From: [Clostridium] saccharolyticum WM1
GTDB taxonomy: Bacteria > Bacillota > Clostridia > Lachnospirales > Lachnospiraceae
Reading direction: 5' to 3'
Assembly (NCBI RefSeq): GCF_000144625.1
Contig: NC_014376.1
Coordinates: forward strand, 4,598,872 to 4,662,871
Length of the DNA stretch: 64,000 nucleotides
Below are positions 45,370 through 54,521 of the stretch, piece after piece (position 1 is the stretch's first letter; the number at the start of each line of letters is the position of its first letter). The notes below the pieces were generated by a model, which was given only the letters and a program-made list of their open reading frames with translations, was not told the DNA's origin and made no database searches. A program made the translations under genes and the position numbers.

Positions 45370-45408
45370 TCCATTAGAATGAATCTTACTAAAAGGGAGC
45401 ATGATCTT

Positions 45409-45996
45409 ATGAATACAGCAAATACCTTTCAATCAAAGGCCTCATCCGCTGCCAAACGGCGGATTTCAACGAAGGATCTGGTGCTGGCAGGAATGTTTGC
45501 AGCTGTCCTTGCCGTGATTTCCCAAATATCCATCCCCTTGCCCACCGGAGTTCCCATTACGATCCAGATCTTTGGAGTCGCTCTGATAGGAACTGTACTG
45601 GGTTGGAGGCTTGGATTATTAGCTACTTTTATTTATATCCTTTTAGGAGCCGTGGGCCTGCCGGTTTTTTCCAACTTCCGGGGAGGCTTCCAATTCCTTC
45701 TGGGACTTACAGGCGGTTATATATGGGGTTGGCTCATTATGGTCCTTCTCTGTGGCATCAGGCCGAAAACCGGCAATAAGTTCTTAAACACAATTCTTAT
45801 GTTCCTGCTCCCCATTCTCGGTACCTTGTTGGATGAAACCATGGGTGGACTCCAATGGGCGGCATTATCCGGGGATATGTCAGTCCTCGGCGTATTCTCC
45901 TATTCCATCGTGGCATTCGTGCCCAAGGACATCATCCTTACGGTAATCGCAGTCATCACCGGTATTCCCATCCGGAAAGCAGTTTTCCGGCAATAA
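45409..45996 (+). CDS. bioY: Biotin transporter BioY (ECF S component)
   Basis: Substrate-binding membrane subunit of a biotin energy-coupling-factor transporter, 195 aa from ATG 45409 (AAAGGGAG upstream). The earlier in-frame ATG lies inside the promoter. Six hydrophobic helices; family blocks ISIPLPTGVPITIQIFGV, LGAVGLPVFSNFRGG, LTGGYIWGW and SIVAFVPKDI are present. The shared ECF ATPases and T component are not in this window. Biotin control is supported by the BirA-like box upstream. Confidence 0.95.
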   Translation: MNTANTFQSKASSAAKRRISTKDLVLAGMFAAVLAVISQISIPLPTGVPITIQIFGVALIGTVLGWRLGLLATFIYILLGAVGLPVFSNFRGGFQFLLGLTGGYIWGWLIMVLLCGIRPKTGNKFLNTILMFLLPILGTLLDETMGGLQWAALSGDMSVLGVFSYSIVAFVPKDIILTVIAVITGIPIRKAVFRQ

Positions 45997-46007
45997 CAGA
46001 ACATTCC

Positions 46008-46035
46008 CGGCCGTTGCTTTAATAAGCACCGGCCG
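46008..46035 (+). terminator. Terminator of bioY
   Basis: CGGCCG...TGCTT/AAGCA...CGGCCG hairpin (one mismatch) followed by TATTATTTTT. Confidence 0.8.
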
Positions 46036-46062
46036 TATTATTTTTAATCCTTTCCATATGGC

Positions 46063-46091
46063 TTGACAGAAAAGCCTTTGGAATTTAAAAT
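46063..46091 (+). promoter_or_regulatory. Promoter of nudC
   Basis: TTGACA (46063-46068), 17-bp spacer, TAAAAT (46086-46091); about 70 bp before the start codon. Confidence 0.7.
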
Positions 46092-46163
46092 GAATAACAA
46101 TGAAGTTACAGCTTATGAATGGCGGGACTGTAATCAAATAATCAAAAAGAAGGTTTTCCACAT

Positions 46164-47006
46164 ATGATTCAGGATATTTTTCCACACGTGTTCCATAATG
46201 AATTTGAAATAAAAACGCCGAAACCAGACAGCTATTTTCTATACTTCCAGGATGGCCGCCTCCTTCTGGATCATAAAAAATCGAGAAAAATCCCTCAATT
46301 TGAAGCCTTAAAAGGCTTTGGTGAGAAAGCCATGGCAAGCTCTGACTACCTTTTTTCCATTGATCAGATGGATTTTTTTCTTGTAGATGAAACCAGGATT
46401 TCCCTGACAGAAACAGATTCTCTGTTTTTTTATCAAACCGGTATCATAAGAGATCTAAAACCCATGTGGGTATCCTTTGCTGCCGTTTCCGCCATGCAGC
46501 TTCACAGATTCTACAGCTCCAGCCGGTATTGCGGCTGCTGCGGCTCTCCCATGATGAAAAGCAAAAAAGAACGGTCTATGGTGTGCACTTCCTGTGGAAA
46601 CACCGTTTACCCCAGGATCTCTCCTGCTGTCATTGTAGCTGTTATTCACAATGGAAAGCTTCTTCTGACCAAATATGCCGGAAGGGAATACACCCGGTAT
46701 GCCCTGATCGCCGGTTATACGGAATTCGGTGAGACTCTGGAGGAGACAGTAAACAGGGAGGTCATGGAAGAGGTAGGACTGCGGGTCAAAAACATCCGCT
46801 ATTATAAAAACCAGCCTTGGGGCTTCAGCGATTCTATTTTAGTAGGATACTGGGCCGAGCTGGATGGTTCTCCACAAGTCCGGCTGGATGAAACAGAGTT
46901 ATCCACAGCCGACTGGATGGCTCCTGAGGATATCCCTGATGATTTCACCAATTTAAGCCTGACCCATGAAATGATCCTTCTTTTCAAACACGGAAAAGTG
47001 ATATAA
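46164..47006 (+). CDS. nudC: NAD(H) pyrophosphatase / decapping hydrolase NudC
   Basis: Nudix hydrolase splitting NAD(H), and in characterised members removing NAD caps from RNA. 280 aa. Zinc ribbon with four cysteines (YCGCCGSPM...MVCTSCGN, about residues 122-145), Nudix box GYTEFGETLEETVNREVMEEVGL (GX5EX7REUXEEXGU, intact), and the NudC-specific motif NQPWGFSDSI, the counterpart of SQPWPFPxS. Monocistronic, ending at a strong hairpin shared with adhE. Confidence 0.94.
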   Translation: MIQDIFPHVFHNEFEIKTPKPDSYFLYFQDGRLLLDHKKSRKIPQFEALKGFGEKAMASSDYLFSIDQMDFFLVDETRISLTETDSLFFYQTGIIRDLKPMWVSFAAVSAMQLHRFYSSSRYCGCCGSPMMKSKKERSMVCTSCGNTVYPRISPAVIVAVIHNGKLLLTKYAGREYTRYALIAGYTEFGETLEETVNREVMEEVGLRVKNIRYYKNQPWGFSDSILVGYWAELDGSPQVRLDETELSTADWMAPEDIPDDFTNLSLTHEMILLFKHGKVI

Positions 47007-47007
47007 A

Positions 47008-47042
47008 AAAAGGCCGCCCCCGCGATTCGGGGGCGGCCTTTT
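47008..47042. terminator. Bidirectional terminator between nudC and adhE
   Basis: Perfect 15-bp stem (47008-47022 with 47028-47042), GC-rich core with A and T tails; the convergent genes nudC and adhE both end at it. Confidence 0.92.
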
Positions 47043-47057
47043 GCCACCTATTTATCC

Positions 47058-49673
47058 TTATTTACCGTAATAAGCTTTTAAATACATTTCCTTGATCTCA
47101 CTCATGAGAGGATATCTTGGGTTTGCTCCTGTACACTGGTCATCAAATGCATTTTCAACCATTTCATCCAAAGTATCCAGGAAGTTCTTTTCATCAATGC
47201 CATATTCCTTAATGCTTGATTTGATCCCCACTGCCTTCTTTAATTCTTCAATCTTTGCAATGAGTTTCTTAAGCAGTTCGGCATCATCCTTGCCTTCTAA
47301 GCCGCAGAAGCGTGCACACTCAGCATATCTTGCAAGGGTATGAGGATACTCATACTGTGGGAAGGTTCCCATTTTAGCCGGAACTTCACAAGCATTGAAC
47401 TCCATGACCAAGGTGATCAGCAAGGCATTTGCAACACCATGAGGAAGGTGATGGTAAGCACCTAATTTATGAGCCATGGAATGGCATACACCTAAGAATG
47501 CATTGTTAAATGCCATACCTGCCATGCAGGAAGCATCTGCCATCTTACATCTCGCTTCTACGTTGGTTCCGTCCTTGTATGCTGTGGGCAGGTAGTCAAA
47601 TACATTTTTCATTGCCTTCAGTGCAAGGCCATCCGTATAATCGGAAGCCATTACAGATGCATAAGCCTCCAATGCATGAGTCATAACGTCGATACCGGAA
47701 GCGCTTGTAAGACCTCTGGGCTGGCTCATCATATTGTCTGCATCAACAATCGCCATATCCGGCATTAATTCATAATCTGCAAGAGGATATTTCACTCCTG
47801 TTTCCTGGTCAGTAATAACCGCGAAGGAAGTTACCTCAGAGCCGGTACCGGAAGATGTGGGGATGGCCACAAAGTAAGCTTTTTCTCCCATTTTTGGGAA
47901 TGTGTAGACTCTCTTACGGATATCCATAAAACGCATCGCCATATCCTGGAAATCCACCTCCGGATGTTCATACATAACCCACATGATCTTGGCTGCGTCC
48001 ATGGCAGAACCGCCTCCCAATGCGATAATGGTATCCGGCTGGAATGCCTTCATGGCTGCCGCGCCTGCCTGGGCATTTGCCAGGGTCGGATCAGGCTGAA
48101 CATCGGAAAATACGGTATAAACGATGCCCATTTCATCTAATTTATCTGTAATCGGTTTTGTATAGCCATTCATGTAAAGGAAGGAGTCAGTTACTACGAA
48201 TGCTCTCTTTTTATTATAGACATCCTTTAATTCGCTAAGTGCGACAGGCATACATCCTTTTTTAAAGTAAACCTTTTCCGGATTTCTGAACCACAGCATG
48301 TTCTCTCTCCTCTCAGCAACGGTCTTAATATTCAGCAAATGCTTTACCCCAACGTTTTCAGAAACAGAGTTTCCGCCCCAGGAACCGCAGCCTAAGGTCA
48401 GGGATGGCTGAAGCTTGAAGTTATAAATATCACCGATGCCGCCGTGGGAAGAAGGAGTGTTCACCAGAATACGGCAGGTTTTCATAGCCGCTGCGTGCTT
48501 CTCCATTTTTTCTTTTTCATTTACATTTACATAGAGAGAAGAGGTATGTCCGTAACCGCCGTCAGCAACCAGCTGTTCTGCCTTCTCAATGGCCTCATCA
48601 AATGTCTTTGCCTTATACATTGCCAGCACCGGAGACAGCTTTTCATGTGCAAATTCTTCTTCAATATGAACGCTCTCAACCTCACCGATCAGGATTTTTG
48701 TGTCTTCCGGTACTTCAACCCCTGCAAGCTTTGCAATGGTTGCGGCCTTCTGCCCTACGATCTTGGCGTTTAAGGCGCCATTGATGATAATGGTCTTACG
48801 AACCTTATCAATCTCATTGCCCTTTAAGAAATAACAACCTCTGGCTCCGAATTCTTTTTTAACCGCATCATAAATACTTTCAAGTACTGTCACAGACTGC
48901 TCAGAAGCGCAGATCATACCATTATCAAAGGTCTTGGAATGAATGATCGAGCTGACAGCCATCTTTATATCCGCCGTATCATCAATAATGACAGGGGTAT
49001 TACCTGCACCAACACCAAGAGCAGGTTTACCGGAAGAATAAGCGGCCTTTACCATTCCAGGGCCTCCGGTCGCCAGGATAATATCCGCACTTCTCATGAC
49101 CTCATTGGTCAGTTCCAGGGACGGTACATCAATCCAGCCAATGATTCCCTCAGGTGCACCTGCTTTAACTGCAGCATCGAGAACTACTTTTGCAGCCGCA
49201 ATCGTGGAATTCTTTGCACGGGGATGGGGGGAGATCATAATGGCGTTTCTGGTCTTTAAGCTGATAAGAGTTTTGAAAATAGCCGTTGATGTGGGATTGG
49301 TGGTTGGAATTACCGCCGCAACCAGACCAATGGGCTCTGCAATCTTCTTAATACCGTATGCCTTATCTTCTTCAATCACACCGCAAGTTTTAGTATCCTT
49401 AAATGTATTATAAATATATTCAGCCGCATAGTTGTTCTTAATAACCTTGTCCTCCACTACGCCCATGCCGGTTTCCTGGACAGCCATTTTTGCCAGAGGA
49501 ATTCTCAGTTTATTGGCAGCACTTGCTGCTTCATAAAAAATCTTATCTACCTGCTCCTGAGTGAAGGTAGCAAATACTCTCTGGGCTTCCCTCATAGCTT
49601 CCATCTTGGCGATCAATGCATCTACATTATCTATGATCTGGGGAACCTTTACCTGTTCTTCTTTCTTTGCCAT
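47058..49673 (-). CDS. adhE: Bifunctional acetaldehyde-CoA/alcohol dehydrogenase AdhE
   Basis: 871-residue fusion reducing acetyl-CoA to ethanol and regenerating NAD+. The N-terminal aldehyde dehydrogenase carries the catalytic Cys in FDNGMICASEQSV (about residue 252). The C-terminal iron-type alcohol dehydrogenase begins about residue 450 with the NAD motif GGGSAMDAAK and has metal ligands in HSMAHKLGAYHHLPHG. Family members form spirosomes. RBS GGAGGAAAG; strong promoter 80-120 bp upstream with a Rex-like palindrome. Main ethanol-forming enzyme expected in this fermenter. Confidence 0.96.
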   Translation of the reverse strand: MAKKEEQVKVPQIIDNVDALIAKMEAMREAQRVFATFTQEQVDKIFYEAASAANKLRIPLAKMAVQETGMGVVEDKVIKNNYAAEYIYNTFKDTKTCGVIEEDKAYGIKKIAEPIGLVAAVIPTTNPTSTAIFKTLISLKTRNAIMISPHPRAKNSTIAAAKVVLDAAVKAGAPEGIIGWIDVPSLELTNEVMRSADIILATGGPGMVKAAYSSGKPALGVGAGNTPVIIDDTADIKMAVSSIIHSKTFDNGMICASEQSVTVLESIYDAVKKEFGARGCYFLKGNEIDKVRKTIIINGALNAKIVGQKAATIAKLAGVEVPEDTKILIGEVESVHIEEEFAHEKLSPVLAMYKAKTFDEAIEKAEQLVADGGYGHTSSLYVNVNEKEKMEKHAAAMKTCRILVNTPSSHGGIGDIYNFKLQPSLTLGCGSWGGNSVSENVGVKHLLNIKTVAERRENMLWFRNPEKVYFKKGCMPVALSELKDVYNKKRAFVVTDSFLYMNGYTKPITDKLDEMGIVYTVFSDVQPDPTLANAQAGAAAMKAFQPDTIIALGGGSAMDAAKIMWVMYEHPEVDFQDMAMRFMDIRKRVYTFPKMGEKAYFVAIPTSSGTGSEVTSFAVITDQETGVKYPLADYELMPDMAIVDADNMMSQPRGLTSASGIDVMTHALEAYASVMASDYTDGLALKAMKNVFDYLPTAYKDGTNVEARCKMADASCMAGMAFNNAFLGVCHSMAHKLGAYHHLPHGVANALLITLVMEFNACEVPAKMGTFPQYEYPHTLARYAECARFCGLEGKDDAELLKKLIAKIEELKKAVGIKSSIKEYGIDEKNFLDTLDEMVENAFDDQCTGANPRYPLMSEIKEMYLKAYYGK

Positions 49674-49751
49674 AATAACTTTCCTCCATTTTTAAATAAG
49701 TTAAATAGGTATTTTTATATCGATATATTTTTAACGATCTGCTGTGATATC

Positions 49752-49795
49752 ATTATATGTTATTGTTATTTTTTTGTCAATATTATATTTCACAA
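49752..49795 (-). promoter_or_regulatory. adhE promoter with possible Rex operator
   Basis: Minus strand TTGACA (49780-49775), 17-bp spacer, TATAAT (49757-49752): full consensus. An inverted repeat TTGTGAA-N8-TTGACAA (49795-49774) overlaps the -35. It resembles the redox regulator Rex's site (TTGTGAA...TTCACAA) but is 2 bp longer and has one arm mismatch. Confidence 0.7.
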
Positions 49796-49906
49796 AAATA
49801 TACATGGTTCCTGTTTTTTTTTATTCAAAACTCATATTTTTAAAATAAATACAAGGATTCTTTTCTTCTTCCGGTATTAACAGGTCCATTGATCGGATTT
49901 AAAAAC

Positions 49907-49935
49907 TTGGCAATCCTTATCATGTATGATATAGT
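49907..49935 (+). promoter_or_regulatory. Putative promoter of the pantothenate kinase-like gene
   Basis: TTGGCA (49907-49912), 17-bp spacer, TATAGT (49930-49935), about 110 bp before the start. The rest of the 49796-50043 gap is AT-rich with nothing else recognised. Confidence 0.5.
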
Positions 49936-50043
49936 AAGCCTTAGAATCAAAGGATTATGATGGAAATAAAATTATGTTACCTCATTCTCATCTTATATGG
50001 GTCAGATGAGATTATTTTTATAAAAGGATAAGGGGATTTTGGA

Positions 50044-50910
50044 ATGATGAAAATTACCATTGGAATTGATCTTGGAGGGAGTACCACGAAAATTGTAGGA
50101 TTTCAGGATAATAAATTAAAAATTCCTACTTTTGTCAAAGCTGACAATCCCATTGCTTCTCTCTTTGGGGCTCTTGGAAAATTTATTTATGAAAACAGCA
50201 TCCAGTTAAATGAAATTGAAAAAATCATGATCACCGGGGTAGGCAGCGCTTACGTAGAACAGCCCTTGTACGGGATTCCTACTTATAAGGTAGATGAATT
50301 TACCTGCAACGGTTTGGGGGGACAATACTTTACGGGTCTGAATGACCTGATTGTTGTAAGCATGGGGACCGGAACCTCCCTGGTGCAGGTAAACGGGGAT
50401 AAAATCATTCATACCGGAGGAATTGGTATTGGGGGAGGAACCATTCTTGGACTTTCAAGTCTTTTACTGAAAACCCAGGATATCTCTCAGATCATGGAGC
50501 TGGCAAGCCGAGGAAATTTAAGTAACATTGATTTGCAGATACAGGATATCTCAAAAACGCCTCTTCCCGGCCTCCCTCTTTCTGCTACAGCCTCTAACTT
50601 TGGCAAGGTACGTAGCCTTGTATCAGATGAGGACATCGCCATGGGAATCATCAATATGGTGCTTCAGGTCATTGGTAAATCTGCTATTTTATCTTCCCTG
50701 AACAGCAATATCACCAATTTTGTCATGACCGGAAACCTTGCAAAGTTCCCCCAGTGCAAAGAAATATTCCAATCTTTGGAAACCATGTTCCACGTCCATT
50801 TTATCATACCGGACCATGCGGAATATGGTACTGCCATCGGTGCTGCCCTAACTGAGGAACGACACATGGAAATGAGGCAGATTCCATCCCCGGAGGCCAC
50901 ACCTTCGTAG
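50044..50910 (+). CDS. coaW: Type II pantothenate kinase-like protein (CoaW)
   Basis: ASKHA-fold kinase, 288 aa, that would phosphorylate pantothenate, the first step of CoA synthesis. Phosphate-1 loop IGIDLGGSTTKIVGF at the N-terminus, phosphate-2 region VVSMGTGTSLVQV, and GGIGIGGGTILGLSSLLL match eukaryotic-type/staphylococcal PanK-II proteins. Monocistronic, closed by a 22-bp perfect hairpin. Distinguishing PanK-II from related BadF-like kinases would need alignment. Confidence 0.82.
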   Translation: MMKITIGIDLGGSTTKIVGFQDNKLKIPTFVKADNPIASLFGALGKFIYENSIQLNEIEKIMITGVGSAYVEQPLYGIPTYKVDEFTCNGLGGQYFTGLNDLIVVSMGTGTSLVQVNGDKIIHTGGIGIGGGTILGLSSLLLKTQDISQIMELASRGNLSNIDLQIQDISKTPLPGLPLSATASNFGKVRSLVSDEDIAMGIINMVLQVIGKSAILSSLNSNITNFVMTGNLAKFPQCKEIFQSLETMFHVHFIIPDHAEYGTAIGAALTEERHMEMRQIPSPEATPS

Positions 50911-50926
50911 AATTATTGTAAACTAA

Positions 50927-50974
50927 ATTCATAAAAGGAAGGTGCAGCAGACGCTGCACCTTCCTTTTATGAAT
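50927..50974. terminator. Bidirectional terminator between coaW and DUF4446 gene
   Basis: 22-bp perfect inverted repeat (50927-50948 with 50953-50974), 4-nt loop AGAC; the convergent DUF4446 gene stops inside it. Confidence 0.92.
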
Positions 50975-51473
50975 GATATCCCAATGCCTGCTCCAAAGCA
51001 TCTTTTTCCTCGCTTCCCAACAGGACATCTGTTTCTCCTCGTTCCACTTCCTTAATATAAACATAGCAGCCTTCCCTGCTGTGTACGGAATTTAAAACAA
51101 AACCAGAATTTGTATAATCAAGAATCGCCATAGCAAAGCTTAAATTTCCGCCCATCCCTTTGAACGCATTATATTTTATAAGTCCGAACTTCTGGAAAGC
51201 GCTTCTGTAATTTTTGTTGGTATTACGAAGGGAATCCTTATTGGCCCGGTCTTCTGCTTTTAATTCCGCAATATCCTCCATTTGCTCCATAATAATCTCT
51301 TCCAGGGTTTCCGCATCTTTTCCCCTCATAAAATAGTCGTATCTGCGGTACAGCTTTCTCATCTGAACCAGACATATGATTACGACGATCAGTAATATTA
51401 TGGTTAGTACGGCTAATCCAATGATTAAAAAAGCAGGATCAACCGATAACTGATTCAATATACTGTTGTCCAT
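50967..51473 (-). CDS. DUF4446 family membrane protein
   Basis: 168 aa. One N-terminal transmembrane helix (about residues 14-36, LIIGLAVLTIILLIVVIIC), a charged coiled-coil-like stretch, then a soluble domain with FQKFGLIKYNAFKGMGGNLSFAMAILD and VHSREGCYVYIKEVERG, characteristic of DUF4446. Function unknown; in Clostridia it commonly sits next to parA-parB, as here, suggesting a link to chromosome segregation or the cell surface. 24 bp downstream of parB in the same direction. Confidence 0.85.
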   Translation of the reverse strand: MDNSILNQLSVDPAFLIIGLAVLTIILLIVVIICLVQMRKLYRRYDYFMRGKDAETLEEIIMEQMEDIAELKAEDRANKDSLRNTNKNYRSAFQKFGLIKYNAFKGMGGNLSFAMAILDYTNSGFVLNSVHSREGCYVYIKEVERGETDVLLGSEEKDALEQALGYHS

Positions 51474-51497
51474 TCTTTCGTCCTCGCTTCCATGATG

Positions 51498-52442
51498 TTA
51501 TCTTATGGATTCTATCAACTCTACTATTCTTTCCAATTCTGCCTCAGAATAGTACTCAATTTCCACTCTTCCTTTATTTCTATCCTTCCGGTTTATGCTT
51601 ACCTTTGTTCCCATAGCAGTTTTCATCCGGTCTTCCAATTCTCTGAAGATCAGGGAAATGCTCTCATCCTCATCCTTTTTTTCCTTTGGTTCCCTTTTCT
51701 TTGACATGGACTTAACTAATTTTTCCACTTCACGAACGCTTAAATTTTCTGAAACAATTTTTCCTGCGATCTGAAATTGTAGCTCCGGTTCATCAACAGC
51801 CAGCAGAGCCCTTGCGTGGCCACCTGTTATCTGGTTTTCAATAAGCATATCCTGAACTCTGTTGTCCAGCTTTAATAAACGCATGCTGTTCGTGATGGTT
51901 ACTCTGTTTTTTGCCACCCTTGCTGCGATTTCTTCCTGCTTTAATCCAAATTCCTGCATCAGTCTCTGATATGCCTTGGCTTCTTCTATGGGATTTAGAT
52001 CCTCTCTTTGTACATTTTCAATCAGTGCAATTTCCATTGACTGCTGCTTTGTATATTCCCGGATCACCACAGGCACTTCCTTCAGACCTGCCAGCTTAGC
52101 TGCTCTCCATCTTCGTTCTCCGGCTATAATTTCGTAGAAATCTCCTTTTCTCTGTACCAAAAGAGGCTGTAAAACACCATATTCCTTCATGGATTCTGCT
52201 AATTCCATGAGGGATTCCTCCCGAAACTCTGTTCTTGGCTGATGGTGATTTGGTTCAATGGAAGATAATTTAAGGAACAGTCCTTTTCCTGTTTCCTGCT
52301 CCTCTTCTCCATTTACTGTTTTTACCACGGCTTGTTCCTGCTTTGGATGGCTTTTCAGCTCCTGATCCTCTGCAACAGATTCCATTACTTCATCTCCGAA
52401 TATTGCACCAAGGCCTTTTCCTAAACCCGTTCTCTTTGCCAT
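51498..52442 (-). CDS. parB: Chromosome-partitioning protein ParB (Spo0J)
   Basis: CTP-dependent clamp that loads at parS and organises the origin region. 314 aa: basic start MAKRTGLGKGLGAIFGDE, CTPase/N-engagement motif GERRWRAAKLAGL with the preceding QPLLVQRKGDFYEIIAGE, HTH in EEIAARVAKNRVTITNSMRLLKL, and a C-terminal dimerisation domain. Three perfect parS sites lie within 2.1 kb upstream. Follows parA by 2 bp. Confidence 0.96.
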   Translation of the reverse strand: MAKRTGLGKGLGAIFGDEVMESVAEDQELKSHPKQEQAVVKTVNGEEEQETGKGLFLKLSSIEPNHHQPRTEFREESLMELAESMKEYGVLQPLLVQRKGDFYEIIAGERRWRAAKLAGLKEVPVVIREYTKQQSMEIALIENVQREDLNPIEEAKAYQRLMQEFGLKQEEIAARVAKNRVTITNSMRLLKLDNRVQDMLIENQITGGHARALLAVDEPELQFQIAGKIVSENLSVREVEKLVKSMSKKREPKEKKDEDESISLIFRELEDRMKTAMGTKVSINRKDRNKGRVEIEYYSEAELERIVELIESIR

Positions 52443-52444
52443 AA

Positions 52445-53215
52445 TTATAAATCTTCTCCTCTGCTTATTACTTCAGCCGCCAGTAACCGGTAGCTTTCCG
52501 CTCCTGCTGATCTGGAATCATATAAATTAATCGGCATTCCATGGCTGGGAGCCTCTGCCAGTCTGACATTTCTGGGTATAATGGTTTTATAGATATTCTG
52601 GTTTAAATTGTTCTTTACACTTTCTACAACTTCCAGAGATAGATTTGTCCTGGCATCGTACATGGTGAAAACCACTCCCTCCATTTCAAGAGCAGGATTC
52701 AGTTTCTTTTTCACCAGATTTACGGTCTTTAATACCTGACTTAATCCTTCTAACGCATAATATTCACATTGAATTGGCACTAATACGGTATTCGCAGCTG
52801 TTAAGGCATTAATTGTCAATAGATTCAATGACGGAGGACAATCTATGATAATAAAATCATAGTGCTTCTTGATTTTTTCAAGATATGTTTTGAGGAGTGT
52901 TTCCTTGTTTTCGATTTCCAATAATTCTATCTCTGCGCCCGCCAAATCCACATTAGATGGAAGCAAATCTAAATTTTCCTGAACATTGGTAATCAGACAT
53001 TCTTCAATTTCACACTCTCCTACCAACAGATCGTATACGGTTCGTTCAATGGAACTCTTCTCGATCCCCAATCCGCTGGTTTCGTTTCCTTGTGGATCAA
53101 AATCCACAGCCAATACCCGCTGTCTTGATTCCGCAAGACAAGCTGATAGATTGATTGCAGTCGTCGTTTTACCGACTCCGCCTTTCTGGTTTGCTATCGC
53201 AATGATTCTTCCCAT
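52445..53215 (-). CDS. parA: Chromosome-partitioning ATPase ParA (Soj)
   Basis: Deviant Walker-type ATPase, 256 aa, that works with ParB in origin segregation and, in Bacillus, modulates DnaA. Walker A KGGVGKTTTAIN with the signature Lys at its start, Walker A' DFDPQGNETSGLG, and DFIIIDCPPSL (Walker B) are intact. First gene of the parA-parB-DUF4446 operon. Its upstream region holds parS site 1. Confidence 0.96.
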   Translation of the reverse strand: MGRIIAIANQKGGVGKTTTAINLSACLAESRQRVLAVDFDPQGNETSGLGIEKSSIERTVYDLLVGECEIEECLITNVQENLDLLPSNVDLAGAEIELLEIENKETLLKTYLEKIKKHYDFIIIDCPPSLNLLTINALTAANTVLVPIQCEYYALEGLSQVLKTVNLVKKKLNPALEMEGVVFTMYDARTNLSLEVVESVKNNLNQNIYKTIIPRNVRLAEAPSHGMPINLYDSRSAGAESYRLLAAEVISRGEDL

Positions 53216-53328
53216 TTTAGTTTTCTCCTGTTACTACATCCGGAAATTGCAGTTCAAAGTAGAGTATAGCATACTTTATTTTTTTTTCCTATGGTTTCCT
53301 GTAAAAAAAATCTATAAATTACAAAAAA

Positions 53329-53344
53329 TGTTTCACGTGAAACA
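53329..53344. promoter_or_regulatory. parS site 1
   Basis: Exact 16-bp palindrome TGTTTCACGTGAAACA, the consensus ParB/Spo0J binding site, about 115 bp upstream of parA. Confidence 0.97.
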
Positions 53345-53477
53345 TTTTTTCGTTCTCATCCCTGGCTTTCGATCTTATATGGCCAAGTTTTAAGAATAAA
53401 TTAATATGTTAGGCGTTGTAAGTCTATATTGATTATATTATAATAAGAAAAGATCAACCTATTTCAGGAGGTAGAGT

Positions 53478-54428
53478 ATGAAAACAAAGAACAAATTATT
53501 GACCTTGCTTATTTTATCTGCCAGCACAGCTGCTGCTACTGCTGTCATTAATAAATGTATTAAATATTCCGCCACATCGAAAAACATATTATCAGATTCC
53601 AAATCTCTGTGTTATAAATGGCGTTTCGGTAACATTCATTATACAAAAGCAGGTACCGGAAAACCACTTTTACTTATTCATGATTTGACAACCTGTTCCA
53701 GCGGATACGAATGGAATCAGATGATAAGTCATTTAAAGGAACAATATACCGTATACACGGTGGATCTGCTGGGATGCGGACGATCTGAAAAACCGGATCT
53801 GACCTATACCAATTATCTCTATGTTCAAATGATATCAGATTTTATTAAGTCGGAAATAGGACATCGAACCAATGTGATCGCATCAGGATCATCTTCCGCC
53901 CTGGTTGTCATGGCCTGCAATCAATCTCCGGAACTTTTTGATCAAATGATGCTGATCAACCCTGACACATTACTTGCATGCAGCCAGATTCCAAATAAAC
54001 ATGGAAAAGTCTACAAGTTTATTTTGGACTTACCTGTATTGGGAACACTGCTCTACCATATTGCTACCAGCAAACAGGCAATTATGGAAGAATTTGCTAC
54101 TAATTATTACTACAATCCATATTCTGTAAAAACCTCTCTGGTGGATGCATACTATGAATCAGCCCATTTAGGAGATTCCCCTAAATCTTTATATGCCAGT
54201 GTAAAATGCAATTATACCAAGTGTAACATAGTAAATGCTCTAAAGAAAATCAACAACAGCATTTACATCATTGGGGGATGTGAAATAGAAAACATCAGTG
54301 AAATGATTCGTGAATATCAGATTTACAATCCAGCCATAGAAAGTTCCCTGATCAGTAATTCCAAATTACTTCCTCAATTAGAAAATCCTTCTGAACTATA
54401 TCATGTCATTCAAATGTTCTTTGTTTAA
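53478..54428 (+). CDS. Alpha/beta-hydrolase-fold protein with degenerate catalytic triad
   Basis: 316 aa, N-terminal hydrophobic helix (about residues 7-25) that anchors or exports it, then an alpha/beta-hydrolase core: KPLLLIHDLTTCSSGYEWNQM (oxyanion/lid region), TVDLLGCGRSEKPD, and nucleophile elbow ASGSSSALVVM. The elbow reads G-S-S-S-A rather than G-x-S-x-G, and the strand-8 region where the catalytic His usually precedes P.L..P reads SKLLPQLENPSEL, without His. It may be a binding protein or weak enzyme rather than a normal hydrolase. It is on the opposite strand to its neighbours, flanked by parS sites. RBS AGGAGG. Confidence 0.75.
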   Translation: MKTKNKLLTLLILSASTAAATAVINKCIKYSATSKNILSDSKSLCYKWRFGNIHYTKAGTGKPLLLIHDLTTCSSGYEWNQMISHLKEQYTVYTVDLLGCGRSEKPDLTYTNYLYVQMISDFIKSEIGHRTNVIASGSSSALVVMACNQSPELFDQMMLINPDTLLACSQIPNKHGKVYKFILDLPVLGTLLYHIATSKQAIMEEFATNYYYNPYSVKTSLVDAYYESAHLGDSPKSLYASVKCNYTKCNIVNALKKINNSIYIIGGCEIENISEMIREYQIYNPAIESSLISNSKLLPQLENPSELYHVIQMFFV

Positions 54429-54452
54429 AAATATTCATAGTCGTAAAAATAA

Positions 54453-54468
54453 TGTTTCACGTGAAACA
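54453..54468. promoter_or_regulatory. parS site 2
   Basis: Exact TGTTTCACGTGAAACA, just after the stop of the alpha/beta-hydrolase-like gene. Confidence 0.97.
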
Positions 54469-54503
54469 TCCATTGTATTTTGTTTAAGTTGACAGCTGAT
54501 GGA

Positions 54504-54519
54504 TGTTTCACGTGAAACA
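54504..54519. promoter_or_regulatory. parS site 3
   Basis: Exact TGTTTCACGTGAAACA, 51 bp from site 2 (about five helical turns) and 2 bp from the rsmG stop codon. Confidence 0.97.
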
Positions 54520-54521
54520 TT

